Assembly: GCA_035551995.1 (NCBI GenBank)
Contig: DASZME010000025.1
Location: 186,001-250,000, forward strand
Reading direction: 5' to 3'
Length of the DNA: 64,000 bases
Origin: RYN-428 sp035551995
Lineage (GTDB): Bacteria; Planctomycetota; Phycisphaerae; Tepidisphaerales; Tepidisphaeraceae
Part shown: one piece after another, positions 24,813-33,914 of the stretch
Numbering within the stretch: position 1 is the first letter of the stretch
Layout of the letters: every line of letters begins with the position of its first letter
The notes under the pieces: model-generated
Databases searched by the model: none
What the model saw: the letters and a program-made list of their open reading frames with translations, nothing else
What the model was told of the DNA's origin: nothing
Made by a program: the position numbers and the translations under genes

Positions 24813-25589
24813 TCAGATACCCCAGAGGGCGGTGATCACATAATCTGCCAGAAGCACGGTGACGGAACTGATGACGACGCTGGACGTGGTGGCGGCACTG
24901 ACGCCTTCGGCCGTCGCGACGCTGGTATATCCGCGGTAGGTCGCGATCAATCCAAGAAAAAAGCCGAACACCACCGACTTCACCAGGCAGCAGGCGATAT
25001 CATTGCGAAAATCGACCGCTGATTTGAGGCTGCCCATATAGCTTCCCGCATCGCCTCCGAGCACGCCGACACCGATCAAATACCCGCCATACAGTCCGCA
25101 GCAAATGAACATGGCGGTCAGCAGGGGGGTGACGATCTGCATAGCCATCGCCTTGGGCTTGATGACGAAGCTCACCGGGTCGATCGACAACATGCGCAGT
25201 CCGTCCAGCTGTTGCGTGGTCACCATGGAGGCGATTTCGGCGGCCGTCGCCGACCCGGCGCGACCGGCGACCAGAAGCGCCGTAATAACCGGCCCCAACT
25301 CGCGGATCAGGCTGAGCCCCACGACCGCGCCCAGCGATTGCGTGGCGCCGTAGCGGACGAGCGTGTGGTGTCCCTGAAGCCCCAGCACCATCCCGACCGT
25401 CAGACCGCAAACGCAGATGATGATAAGCGAAAGAACGCCGAGCTTGAACAACTCGCGGCTAAATGACGCCAGTCGCGGCGGCGGGGCGACGACCGTGCGC
25501 GTGACGTCGGCGGCAAACGCCGCCATGCCGCCGAGTTCTTCAACGAAGCGAAGCGTCCGAAAGCCGAGTTTTGAAACGGGATTCGCCAT
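24813..25589 (-). CDS. mlaE: MlaE-type ABC permease
   Basis: The 258-residue inner-membrane protein is the permease of the phospholipid transporter. It has five to six hydrophobic segments and the MlaE marks GLQGHHTLVRYGA, LIRELGPVITALLVAGRAGSATAAEIASM and EQ-like TQQLDGLRMLSIDPV. Near the end are VKSVVFGFFLGLIATYRG and a last helix with LLADYVITALW. The ATG at 25589 overlaps the mlaF stop (TAATG). Confidence 0.95.
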   Translation of the reverse strand: MANPVSKLGFRTLRFVEELGGMAAFAADVTRTVVAPPPRLASFSRELFKLGVLSLIIICVCGLTVGMVLGLQGHHTLVRYGATQSLGAVVGLSLIRELGPVITALLVAGRAGSATAAEIASMVTTQQLDGLRMLSIDPVSFVIKPKAMAMQIVTPLLTAMFICCGLYGGYLIGVGVLGGDAGSYMGSLKSAVDFRNDIACCLVKSVVFGFFLGLIATYRGYTSVATAEGVSAATTSSVVISSVTVLLADYVITALWGI

Positions 25590-26383
25590 TACCGGACCCT
25601 TCCCGGTTGGCGATCCAACCCGTCCTGGAAAAATTCAGCCGCCTCTGCGTCGCCGCTTTGCCGCAGTTCAGCGGGCGTCCCTTCAACCATACGCCCGCCG
25701 AGCAAGAGCAAAACGTGGTCCGCCATGCGCATCGTCGAATGAATGTCATGCGACACGACGATCATGGTGATGCCGAACTGGCGGTTGATGTCCATCAAAA
25801 GCGTGGCCATTCGTCGAATTGAGATGGGATCGAGGCCGGAAAACGGTTCGTCGCAGAGCAGAACGGCCGGTTTTCGGATGATGGCCCGCGCCAGCGCCAC
25901 GCGACGAAGCATTCCGCCGGACAGCTCGCCGGGAAGCAAATTGTCGGCGTCGGCCACGTCTACGGCTTTGAGAATGGCGTGCACTTCGTCGGCGATTTGT
26001 CGCTCGCCGTATCCGGGCTGTTCGCGGAGCGGCAAGGCGACATTGTCGAAAACGGAGTATGAATCGAGCAATGAGCCGCCCTGGAAGGTCATGCCGAGTT
26101 TGCGCCGCATGAGCTTCAATTCGAGAGCGGAAAGGCGGGAGATATCCTGTCCATCGACCAGCACCGCCCCGGATTCCGGCCGCACCAGGCCGCCGATGAG
26201 GCGGAGAATCGTGGTCTTTCCGGAGCCGCTGCCGCCGAGAATGACCGAAATGCGCCCGCGCACGAAGCCACAGGACAGCGACGTAAAGACCGGACGGTCC
26301 CGGTAAACCATGTGAACGCGATCGAGAACGACAACATCGCCGGCGGGCTTTTCCGCCAGGTCGCCCAATGCCGGTTGCTGCAT
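25589..26383 (-). CDS. mlaF: MlaF-type ABC ATPase
   Basis: The 264-residue ATPase powers the Mla transporter. It has Walker A GGSGSGKTT, Q-loop MTFQGGSLLDS (a typical MlaF form), signature LSGGMLRRVALARAI, Walker B AVLLCDEPF and switch His in VSHDIHST. The start at 26383 follows a good CAGGAG site; the frame opens further up to 26614, but that part has no family resemblance. It heads the five-gene cluster. No MlaB-type STAS gene is visible, which is common outside Proteobacteria. Confidence 0.95.
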   Translation of the reverse strand: MQQPALGDLAEKPAGDVVVLDRVHMVYRDRPVFTSLSCGFVRGRISVILGGSGSGKTTILRLIGGLVRPESGAVLVDGQDISRLSALELKLMRRKLGMTFQGGSLLDSYSVFDNVALPLREQPGYGERQIADEVHAILKAVDVADADNLLPGELSGGMLRRVALARAIIRKPAVLLCDEPFSGLDPISIRRMATLLMDINRQFGITMIVVSHDIHSTMRMADHVLLLLGGRMVEGTPAELRQSGDAEAAEFFQDGLDRQPGRVR

Positions 26384-26823
26384 CAACGCTCCTGTTTGTT
26401 TTATACAGCCCGGCGTCAATTGATCTGTCCCATTCTGTCTCGTGCCCATCCCGCGTCTCCCGCATCCGACGGTGAGCGTGGCGGTTGTCGATCCTTCCAA
26501 CGTCTGGCGCATCGGCCGACCAAACGCCGATGATTCGCCGACGAACGCGATTGCGGCCGGTCCGAAGGATCGATCGGCCGCAATGCGCTCACAACCGCCG
26601 GCGGCGGCTCCCAAAGGTATGCACCCATGCCTGGAATTACGCCGCTCTTCATGGCGGCATTATACGCAAACTTTTCCGCCTTCAAGGGCGGCGCGTTTTG
26701 TAATCAATGGCGACCGACGCAGAGCGTGTTATTTTTGTGGCGCCGGGCTTTTCCCCGGCGTCAAACCGGCTGGTTGAGCGATGACTCGGCCCGGAAGGGC
26801 GACGCAAACACAATGCGCGGCGA
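26384..26823. other. Intergenic spacer upstream of mlaF
   Basis: These 440 bases hold no gene I can support. A short GC-rich hairpin at 26741-26760 (CGCCGGG/CCCGGCG) lies just after the stop of the membrane-protein gene at 26824 and may end that transcript. The rest should contain the promoter of the mla operon. Confidence 0.5.
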
Positions 26824-28416
26824 TCAGCGGAGGTGAAACAGAGACTTGAGTGATCCGTCGATCCTCCGCTGCCATGACAGCATCTGCGCGCGAGGCTGGG
26901 GCGGCACGCCAAAAACTTCGCTGCGCTGATAGACAAGCGCGAAAGAACAATTTACGTAGATCTGCAATAATCCCAGGGCGATGAGAAGGAACGGAATCAG
27001 TCGTTTCAAGGTCGTCGTCGGCCGAGGAGTGAACAGGGCGCGGACGCCAAAGGCGGACAGGAGGATCAGAAGCGGAATAAATTCGTGAAGATAGCGATTA
27101 TCCACGGCGCAAAAGGCCAACACCGGCGCCAAACCCGCTATCGATCCGAGCACGACGATCGAAAGCGAAGCGCTGTTGGACGGCGGCTGATCGGACGATT
27201 CGGCCATGGCGCGGCGGCGGCGCGATAACACTCCTCCGCTGGCGAAGGCGAGAATCACGAAGACGGGCAGGGCGGTGGCGACGCTTGAGTAACCGCCGGC
27301 GCCGTCCATGTGGCTGCCGGGCAGTCTTACAAGCTCCCGCTGAAGGCGTATCCAGGGAAAGGAGCGGTCAAAGGCGATCGCGTCCATCGATGTATATGCC
27401 AGCAGCACCGTGGGGACGTTTCCCGGCCGCAGCCATTTCCCGCCGCTGCGTTCGTAGCGGCCGGGCTCCGCGGCCATCATCGCATATTCGCGCATCGGCG
27501 AAACATCGAAAAACGTCCCGAATTTGGCATGGTTGACCGCAACGAACGCGACGGCGACGGCCAGGGTCGTCATCCCCGCGAATCCCGCATGAATCAGCGG
27601 CGGCGGCGTGCGCCATCGCGTAAGCCCGCGAAATATTTTCGCCGGCGGCAAAATCCCCGTCCATCGATCCGGCACATGCCAGGCGACGATATTCAGGCAG
27701 ATGAGCAGCAATGAAAAAAGCGGACCGCATCCGGTCGATATTCGGCAAAAGAAACACAAAAACGTCAGGAGACATGCCGCCGCAAGCCGGACCAGCCGCC
27801 CGTCCATGAGATACCCGAGAAGTTGATCGAAGGCGGCCAACGCCCACGCGACGGCCCACATGATCGCTTCGTGGTATATGAACGCGCGCGAGCCAAGATA
27901 AATCGTGGTCGAACCTAAACCGGCCAGTATCAGAAAAAATCCGTACGCGATTTTTTCGCGACGGGCGAGCGGTCCAACGACGCCCAGCCACCGGCGAGCC
28001 CGCAGAAGCAACGCATAACAGCAACAGAGCGTGACGGCACATCCACACAACAAAGACGTGCGGCTCCACGATCCGGCCATCGTCGGCCAAAACGCGTTCA
28101 GCGCCATGCGCGGCAGCGCGGGGACGAATCCAAAATAGCCGTAAAACTTTCCGCGATGCAGATATTCTTCCGGCGATATCGCCGGAAGCGGCACATCCCA
28201 GTGCCCGGCAAGAAGGGAGGCGGCTTGACCGTCATAAAACTGGCCGAAATTTTCCGCGTCGAACAGGGCGAAATCGCCGTCGGTCACCATCCAGCAAAAT
28301 GCGATCAGCACGATGCATAACGGGATGGCCACATAGACGTGTTCGCGAAATCCGCCGGTGGACGCCTGGCGACGCCCTGGCCGGCCGACGGGATTTGCGC
28401 GAGGGGGAATTTGCAT
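26824..28416 (-). CDS. Polytopic membrane protein, possibly a GT-C-type glycosyltransferase
   Basis: The 530-residue protein has about ten or more hydrophobic helices (for example CIVLIAFCWMV, LAAACLLTFLCFFC, MTTLAVAVAFVAV, LIPFLLIALGLLQIYV). An early acidic motif in the first loop (FDAENFGQFYDGQAASLL) is compatible with a GT-C glycosyltransferase catalytic Asp. I do not see a decisive family motif. ATG at 28416 is adopted, preceded by AGGAA; the frame stays open to 28599. It is divergent from the TsaC fusion. Role in cell-surface glycan synthesis is an inference. Confidence 0.6.
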   Translation of the reverse strand: MQIPPRANPVGRPGRRQASTGGFREHVYVAIPLCIVLIAFCWMVTDGDFALFDAENFGQFYDGQAASLLAGHWDVPLPAISPEEYLHRGKFYGYFGFVPALPRMALNAFWPTMAGSWSRTSLLCGCAVTLCCCYALLLRARRWLGVVGPLARREKIAYGFFLILAGLGSTTIYLGSRAFIYHEAIMWAVAWALAAFDQLLGYLMDGRLVRLAAACLLTFLCFFCRISTGCGPLFSLLLICLNIVAWHVPDRWTGILPPAKIFRGLTRWRTPPPLIHAGFAGMTTLAVAVAFVAVNHAKFGTFFDVSPMREYAMMAAEPGRYERSGGKWLRPGNVPTVLLAYTSMDAIAFDRSFPWIRLQRELVRLPGSHMDGAGGYSSVATALPVFVILAFASGGVLSRRRRAMAESSDQPPSNSASLSIVVLGSIAGLAPVLAFCAVDNRYLHEFIPLLILLSAFGVRALFTPRPTTTLKRLIPFLLIALGLLQIYVNCSFALVYQRSEVFGVPPQPRAQMLSWQRRIDGSLKSLFHLR

Positions 28417-28576
28417 CGGGCGGTTCCTGAGACGACCGCGAATATGCCCGAATCGGGCCGCAATAGCGATAGTCGCCAGGCCGACTTGAACATGAATGGA
28501 AAGATCATGGAAAGATACCGTAATCTTCGTTCGCCTTGACACCCCGTGTCGCGTCGCCTCATATATCCAGTGAAGG

Positions 28577-29701
28577 ATGTCGAGTCCCATCATTTCCATA
28601 TTCTCTTCGGGCGATTACGAGACCCAGATCGGTCGCGGGGCGCAGATCCTGCGCGACGGGGGGTTGGTCGTTCTTCCCACCGAGACCGCGTACGGCGCGG
28701 CCGGCGTGTTGAACCATTCCGCCGCTCGTCAGCGGCTTCTGGATTTTCGCGGTGAAAGCCGCCGGCCCTTTACGGTTCATCTGGCCGCGCCCGCCGATTC
28801 CGCCGGGTATCTCGCGGAAGTCAGCGATTATGGCCGGCGGCTGATGCGAAAGCTTTGGCCTGGGCCGGTCGCGCTGGTTTTTGACGTCGCCGAACCGCGC
28901 CGCAACGAGGTGGCGGCGGCGCTGCACGTTCCTGAATCCGACCTGTACGACGACGCCGGTTCGATCACGCTGCGGTGTCCCAAGCATATCGTTTTCTCCG
29001 ACGTGGTGAGCAATGTCCAGGGTCCGGTGGCGCTGACGCTCGCGGGCGAATTTGCGTCCGGACCGAAGTGGTCGGCACAGGCGCTGGCCGATCAACTCGG
29101 CGATAAGGTCGATCTCATTTTCGACGCCGGCCCGACGGATTATTCCAAACCTTCAACGATCCTCAAGGTCGGCGCCGATCGATACGAAATTCTCCGGCCG
29201 GGAATCCTTGACGAGCGGATCATCGACCGCATGCTTCGGACGACGATTCTGTTCGTATGCAGCGGCAACACCTGCCGTTCGCCCATGGCCGAGGCGATCG
29301 CCCGGCATCTGCTGGCCGCGAAACTGGGCGTGGGGGAATCGGACCTGGAAAAAAAAGGATTGAATGTCATATCCGCCGGCAGCTATGCCATGCCGGGGGC
29401 CAGGGCGACGCCCCAGGCGGTCGATGCGGTTCGTGAATTCGGCTGCGATTTGTCGCATCATCGTTCGCGTCCGCTGTCGGTCGATTTGATTCATCAGGCG
29501 GACATGATCTTCACCATGAGCCGCAATCATGCGTCGGCCGTGACGGCGCTTGTCCCGGCCAGCGCCGATAAAGTATCTACGCTCGATCCCGATTCGGATA
29601 TCGAAGATCCGATCGGCGGAAGCGCGGCTCTTTATCAGGCGGTCGCGGGCCAGCTTCGCGAGCTGATCGAAAAACGATTGCAAGAAAAATCGCTGCCCTA
29701 A
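28577..29701 (+). CDS. Fusion of TsaC/Sua5-type domain and low-molecular-weight phosphatase
   Basis: The 374-residue protein joins two enzymes. Residues 1-210 are a TsaC/Sua5/YrdC domain (VVLPTETAYGAAG, FRGESRRPFTVHL, KLWPGPVALVF, SITLRCPKH, PSTILKV). It makes threonylcarbamoyl-AMP for the t6A modification of tRNA. Residues 222-372 are a low-molecular-weight phosphatase with P-loop CSGNTCRSP (Cys228, Arg234) and catalytic Asp344 in EDPIGG. Thr232 matches the Thr that gives B. subtilis YwlE its phosphoarginine specificity, where tyrosine phosphatases have Ile. In B. subtilis ywlC, ywlE and ywlF are neighbours. Here the first two are fused and the third (rpiB) follows by 80 bases. No frameshift signs appear at the junction. 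Confidence 0.93.
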   Translation: MSSPIISIFSSGDYETQIGRGAQILRDGGLVVLPTETAYGAAGVLNHSAARQRLLDFRGESRRPFTVHLAAPADSAGYLAEVSDYGRRLMRKLWPGPVALVFDVAEPRRNEVAAALHVPESDLYDDAGSITLRCPKHIVFSDVVSNVQGPVALTLAGEFASGPKWSAQALADQLGDKVDLIFDAGPTDYSKPSTILKVGADRYEILRPGILDERIIDRMLRTTILFVCSGNTCRSPMAEAIARHLLAAKLGVGESDLEKKGLNVISAGSYAMPGARATPQAVDAVREFGCDLSHHRSRPLSVDLIHQADMIFTMSRNHASAVTALVPASADKVSTLDPDSDIEDPIGGSAALYQAVAGQLRELIEKRLQEKSLP

Positions 29702-29781
29702 ATCCGGATTTTAGACAGGGCACAAAGCGAGAAATTTCGGTACAATGCCGACAACCAAGTCGTCGTGGTCAGGGATCGAAT

Positions 29782-30258
29782 ATGAAAATTGCGTTGGCAT
29801 GTGATCATCGGGGTTATGAAGCGAAGCGACGGCTGTTGCCGGTATTAAAAACCAGGGGTCATGAGGTGGAGGATTTCGGCTGCGAGAGCGGTTCCCCCTG
29901 CGACTATCCCGACATGGCCGCCCCGGCTTCCCGAGCCGTCGCCGAGGGGCGGGCCGATGTTGGAATATTGCTCGACGGCAGCGGCATCGGAATGTCGATC
30001 GCCTCCAACAAAATTTGCGGGGTGCGCGCCGCGCTGGCGCACGATGAAGTGACCGCACGCATCGCCCGCGAACACAATCACTGCAACGTCATCTGCCTCG
30101 GAATCGATCTGCTGAGCGAAGACCAGGTTCGCCGGATCGTCGACATTTTCCTCGCTACGCCGTTCGCCGACGGAAGGCACGTCCGCCGAATCGAAAAACT
30201 GCTCGAACTTGAGCGCGAAGAGCGATTGCGGCCGGAAATCAAAAAGGCCGAAGGATAA
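29782..30258 (+). CDS. rpiB: Ribose-5-phosphate isomerase B family protein
   Basis: RpiB interconverts ribose-5-phosphate and ribulose-5-phosphate in the pentose phosphate pathway. The 158-residue protein has the family marks IALACDHRGYEAK, CDYPDMAAPASRAVAEG, GSGIGMSIASNKICGVRAAL, ARIAREHNHCNVICLG and DGRHVRRIEKL. The catalytic Cys66 of E. coli (in ICGTG) is Asp here (LLDGSG). The alternative Glu75 used by the Mycobacterium enzyme is Met. It may use another base or have a related substrate. It follows the TsaC-phosphatase fusion in the order seen for ywlC-ywlE-ywlF. Confidence 0.9.
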   Translation: MKIALACDHRGYEAKRRLLPVLKTRGHEVEDFGCESGSPCDYPDMAAPASRAVAEGRADVGILLDGSGIGMSIASNKICGVRAALAHDEVTARIAREHNHCNVICLGIDLLSEDQVRRIVDIFLATPFADGRHVRRIEKLLELEREERLRPEIKKAEG

Positions 30259-30288
30259 ATCCTTCCTTCCTGCCGTCGTGTAGCCTTC

Positions 30289-31377
30289 TCATCGAACCAG
30301 CGCGAATCCAATTCGAAAAACCTGTGAATACCTGTTGTAACTCAGCAGGGTGTCGCCGTAGCCGATGAAGTATTGAGCGTCGAGCAATAAATCCAGATTG
30401 CCGTTGAGCAGTTTGGTCAGCGGATACGTCAGGTCCATCTGGGCGCTTCCCTTGTCCCAGTTACTTCCGATGCGACCGATCGCCGCCAACTGCAGGCCGT
30501 CGCGCTGTCCTACCACCGCTCGAATATCGCAATAACCGCGGTACTTGGAAATATCCGGGTTGAGATCGAGATCTCCGATATAGTCATAAAATTTGGGCGC
30601 CAGCGTCAGGAACAAATCGCTGGATTTCTGGCTGACGGTAAAAATAGGGCGCAGGAAAAGGATATTGAGCGAGCGATGATCGGGATCGCGCAGGCCGTTG
30701 GATTCGTGCCCATAGCCGCCCTGAATTCCCGCTTGCCATCCTTCGGGAAGCGTTCCCTTTGGGAGATTTTCCAGATAATAGAAGAACTCGGGCCGATAGC
30801 TCGTGTCATAAAAGAACGGCATATTCGGGTCGGTCCAATCCCAGAGCGACGTCTGCGAATACGCAAAATTAAACCCTTTGAGCAGTTGGTATTTCGTGGC
30901 CAGCGGGCCGTCGGGATTGAAAATGCGATAGCGGATGCTCAACTGGAATTTGATCTGCGGCGCCTTCCACCCGCCGACGAAGTACATCGGCTCATGCGGC
31001 GCGAAGTGGTGGATGAATTCGTCCAGCCCAAACGATCCGCCCGCCGTCGGAAACTCGCCCTCGGCAGCCGACGCGGCCTCGGGCCGCCTGGCATTTTGTG
31101 TGACCGAGGGATGCGTGGACGCCTTGGTGGTCGATGTGGGATCCAATGTCTCAGTGCGGACGTCCAGAAATTGCGCCGGCGATTCCGATGGGAGAGCGCC
31201 GGACGCCGAATGTAGACTCAATTCCGGCGCCTTTAGCTGCGAATTTTCATCGTCGCCGGCGGCTCGGATCGAACGTGTGAAAAACAACATGAGCGTCAAT
31301 CCGAGCGCGAACCGGACAAAAACGCCTGCCGTCGTCCCTAAACGATACGTCGAAATCCCGGCAACCAATTGAAGCAT
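30289..31377 (-). CDS. Outer-membrane phospholipase A (OMPLA) family protein
   Basis: The 362-residue protein has a signal sequence (to about 40) and a disordered linker (41-110). A beta-barrel follows with the OMPLA active-site pattern: His224 and Ser226 in GYGHESNG, and Asn238 in RSLNIL. Alternating hydrophobic strands follow and the chain ends in Arg after FRIGFAL. OMPLA removes phospholipids from the outer leaflet of the outer membrane by hydrolysis, usually when the membrane is damaged. The start at 31377 is chosen because it begins the hydrophobic signal. It fits functionally with the Mla operon 4 kb away. Confidence 0.85.
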   Translation of the reverse strand: MLQLVAGISTYRLGTTAGVFVRFALGLTLMLFFTRSIRAAGDDENSQLKAPELSLHSASGALPSESPAQFLDVRTETLDPTSTTKASTHPSVTQNARRPEAASAAEGEFPTAGGSFGLDEFIHHFAPHEPMYFVGGWKAPQIKFQLSIRYRIFNPDGPLATKYQLLKGFNFAYSQTSLWDWTDPNMPFFYDTSYRPEFFYYLENLPKGTLPEGWQAGIQGGYGHESNGLRDPDHRSLNILFLRPIFTVSQKSSDLFLTLAPKFYDYIGDLDLNPDISKYRGYCDIRAVVGQRDGLQLAAIGRIGSNWDKGSAQMDLTYPLTKLLNGNLDLLLDAQYFIGYGDTLLSYNRYSQVFRIGFALVR

Positions 31378-31512
31378 AAGTCCGCCTGGTGAACTGAAAC
31401 GGTTTTTGAACGAGCAGATGCGGGTAAACTTATACGCATGGGCCCGGCGTCGCACAACGCCGACGGTTCACTTTTTTGAAACTACCGGACAATTTGGGGA
31501 TAAAATCGACCG

Positions 31513-33429
31513 GTGAACGAAGCGGAGGCCACCACGAAGACGCCAATAATTCAGAGCCCCGATCGCAAGCACACGGCCGTATTTCAAGGTTTCGCATGGT
31601 CAGCCGGCGGGGCTCTGATGTCGATCGCGGCCGGCGCGCTGCTGTTCGGCTGGCTCTGCCTGCTGAGCGAGAAACAGGGCGCTTTGGCGTCGCCGTTTCG
31701 AATGGCGATCTTCACCCTGCTGATCACCCTCGTTTTCGTCGCGCTGACCTGGTGGAACGCGCGATTTCTGATGCGGCTGGATACCGACCGCCAACGAGCC
31801 GAGCGTGACGCCGTCGAGGAGCATCATCTCTTGCGAACGCTGATCGATAACCTGCCCGACATGGTTTTTGTGAAGGACACCCGGCATCGCTTCCTGCTCA
31901 ATAACGCCGCCCACGCCAGGACGCTGGGCGCCGCGTCGGTGGCCGACATGCTGGGCAAGAGCGACATCGATTATTTCCCGCCCGAGTTGAGCGTGCAGAT
32001 GCGCGCCGAGGAGCGCCAGATCGTGGAAACCGGCACGCCGCTCATCGACAAGGAGCAACATTTAATCAATAAATCCGGTAATCCCTTTGTCGTCACCGTC
32101 GCCAAAGTTCCGTTTCGCGACACGCAGGGAAAGATTATCGGGATCGTCGGGATCGCTCACGACATTACGCGTCGAAAACAGGCGGAAGAGGAGCGCGACC
32201 GCTTCTTCACCCTCTCGGCCGACATGATCTGCATCGCCGGCTTCGACGGGCGTTTTAAGCGCGTGAACCCGGCGTTCGAGAACCTCCTGGGATACACCGC
32301 CGCCGAACTCACGAGCGGACCGTGGATCGAAAGGGTTCATCCCGACGACCGGGCCGCCACCGTCGCCGAGGCCAGCAAGCTGGCTCTCGGCGCGGTTACG
32401 CTGTATTTCGAGAATCGATATCGGTGCAAGGACGGCACCTATCGTTGGCTGTCGTGGACGGCGGTTCCGGTGGTGCGCGAAGGGCGAATATACGCCGTCG
32501 CCCGCGACACCACCGAACGCCGGCGCGTCGAAGAACAATTGCGCGACGCCAATCGACGGCTCGAGCAAGCCGTCGAATCCGAGCGGACGGCGCAGCGGTC
32601 GCTCATCACCGCGCAAAGCGCCATGGTACAAACCGAAAAGCTGGCCGGCCTGGGCCAGATGGTGGCCGGCGTCGCCCATGAGATCAACAACCCGCTGTCG
32701 TTCGTGAGCAACAACGTGGCGGTTCTTCAGCGTGATTTGCGCGGCGTGGTTCTCCTGCTGGCGCTCTACGCGCAAGCCGACGCTTTTCTCGAAGAGAAAA
32801 ATCCGCAACTATTCGCCGAGATCGGCGAAGTGGCCGGCCAGATGGATCTGCCCTATGTGCTGGCGAATCTTCAGGAAATTCTCGCCCGGTCGCGCGAGGG
32901 CCTTAAACGCATTCAGCAGATCGTGAAAGACCTTCGCGATTTCGCCCGCCTTGACGAAAGCGATCTTCAGGAAGCCAACCTCAATGACGGCGTGCAATCC
33001 ACCGTGATCATCGTGAAAGGCCACGCCAAGAAACACGGCATATCTCTCGTCGCCGAGCTGAAAGAATTGCCTCCCGTCACCTGCTACCCGGCGAAAATCA
33101 ATCAGGTCATCATGAACCTGATTTCCAACGCCATCGACGCCAGCGGCCCCGGCGGACAGGTCATCATCCGCTCACGCGCCGTTCCCGACGACGCCGTCCA
33201 AATCGAAGTCTCCGACACCGGCAGCGGCATCGACCCCTCGATCCGCGCGCGGATCTTCGACCCTTTCTTCACCACCAAGCGCCAAGGGGAGGGAACCGGC
33301 CTGGGCCTGAGCATCAGCTACGGCATCATCAAGGACCACGGGGGAACAATCGACGTACAAAGCGAATTGGGAAGAGGATCGAGCTTCACGGTGACGCTGC
33401 CTGTGAAGAGGCGTGCGTCCCCAAGCTGA
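31513..33429 (+). CDS. Membrane sensor histidine kinase with two PAS domains
   Basis: This 638-residue kinase starts with GTG at 31513. Two transmembrane helices (about 20-45 and 55-75) are followed by PAS1 (NLPDMVFVKDTRHRF to IAHDITRRK) and PAS2 (LSADMICIAGFDGRF to VARDTTERR). A coiled coil leads to the H-box GVAHEINNPLSF. The HATPase has N box NLISNAIDA, G1 DTGSGID, F box FDPFFTTK and G2 GEGTGLGLS. There is no extracellular domain, so it senses internal or membrane signals. No response regulator lies next to it. It is divergent from the OMPLA gene (136 bases between the start codons), but a functional tie is unproven. Confidence 0.93.
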   Translation: MNEAEATTKTPIIQSPDRKHTAVFQGFAWSAGGALMSIAAGALLFGWLCLLSEKQGALASPFRMAIFTLLITLVFVALTWWNARFLMRLDTDRQRAERDAVEEHHLLRTLIDNLPDMVFVKDTRHRFLLNNAAHARTLGAASVADMLGKSDIDYFPPELSVQMRAEERQIVETGTPLIDKEQHLINKSGNPFVVTVAKVPFRDTQGKIIGIVGIAHDITRRKQAEEERDRFFTLSADMICIAGFDGRFKRVNPAFENLLGYTAAELTSGPWIERVHPDDRAATVAEASKLALGAVTLYFENRYRCKDGTYRWLSWTAVPVVREGRIYAVARDTTERRRVEEQLRDANRRLEQAVESERTAQRSLITAQSAMVQTEKLAGLGQMVAGVAHEINNPLSFVSNNVAVLQRDLRGVVLLLALYAQADAFLEEKNPQLFAEIGEVAGQMDLPYVLANLQEILARSREGLKRIQQIVKDLRDFARLDESDLQEANLNDGVQSTVIIVKGHAKKHGISLVAELKELPPVTCYPAKINQVIMNLISNAIDASGPGGQVIIRSRAVPDDAVQIEVSDTGSGIDPSIRARIFDPFFTTKRQGEGTGLGLSISYGIIKDHGGTIDVQSELGRGSSFTVTLPVKRRASPS

Positions 33430-33456
33430 CCGCGGCTGTAGCGTGTGTGCGTTTCC

Positions 33457-33667
33457 TAGAGCGTTTTCAGTTTGGTAGCGCGTGCGATGTTACTTTAACG
33501 ATCTCGTGGCTTGAGTGTTTGCTCATGACGCCGGTTCTGAGGTACTCCGAAGAGCCGGATTCTTCGACGCTCGATCCGGCTCTTCGGATTACCTCAGAAC
33601 CGGCGTCGGGTGATGAAACTGCCTTGCCACGCAGATTCCACGCGCCAGCAAACTGAAAAACGCTCTA
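33457..33667. mobile_element. MITE-like element with 81-nt inner hairpin
   Basis: The ends are near-perfect inverted repeats. The left end reads TAGAGCGTTTTCAGTTTG followed by GTAGCGCGTG. The right end, on the other strand, reads TAGAGCGTTTTTCAGTTTG followed by CTGGCGCGTG. TA at each outer edge fits a TA target-site duplication, as left by IS630/Tc1/mariner elements. The middle has a hairpin with 34-base arms (33 of 34 paired) and a 13-base loop at 33527-33607. There is no transposase, so it would be mobilised in trans. It sits between the convergent kinase and amt genes. Confidence 0.75.
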
Positions 33668-33688
33668 ATAACGGCAATACAGTTCACT

Positions 33689-33792
33689 TAGAACAGTCGT
33701 CAGGTTGCTCGCGCGTTTCTGCGTTTAGCGGCCCCGCTTGCGGGGCGTTTGTCGCGGACAAAGGTCGATTCACCACCAACAGAAATGCTCTA
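33689..33792 (+). repeat. MITE-like repeat, copy 4
   Basis: It starts TAGAACAGTCGTCAGGTTGC, has the exact core TTTAGCGGCCCCGCTTGCGG and then GGCG, and ends CAACAGAAATGCTCTA. It lies only 21 bases after the larger MITE-like element, whose terminal sequence it resembles. The rest of the spacer to 33914 holds no gene. Confidence 0.78.
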
Positions 33793-33914
33793 AAACCAAT
33801 CGGGGCGATCGCCGTATGAAAAAACATCGAAACAAAACGCCAGGGAATTTGTCGGCTCGCCGCGAGCCCTGCACGAATCGCGCACGGCCCCGTCGCGCCC
33901 AGGCGGATTTTCTT

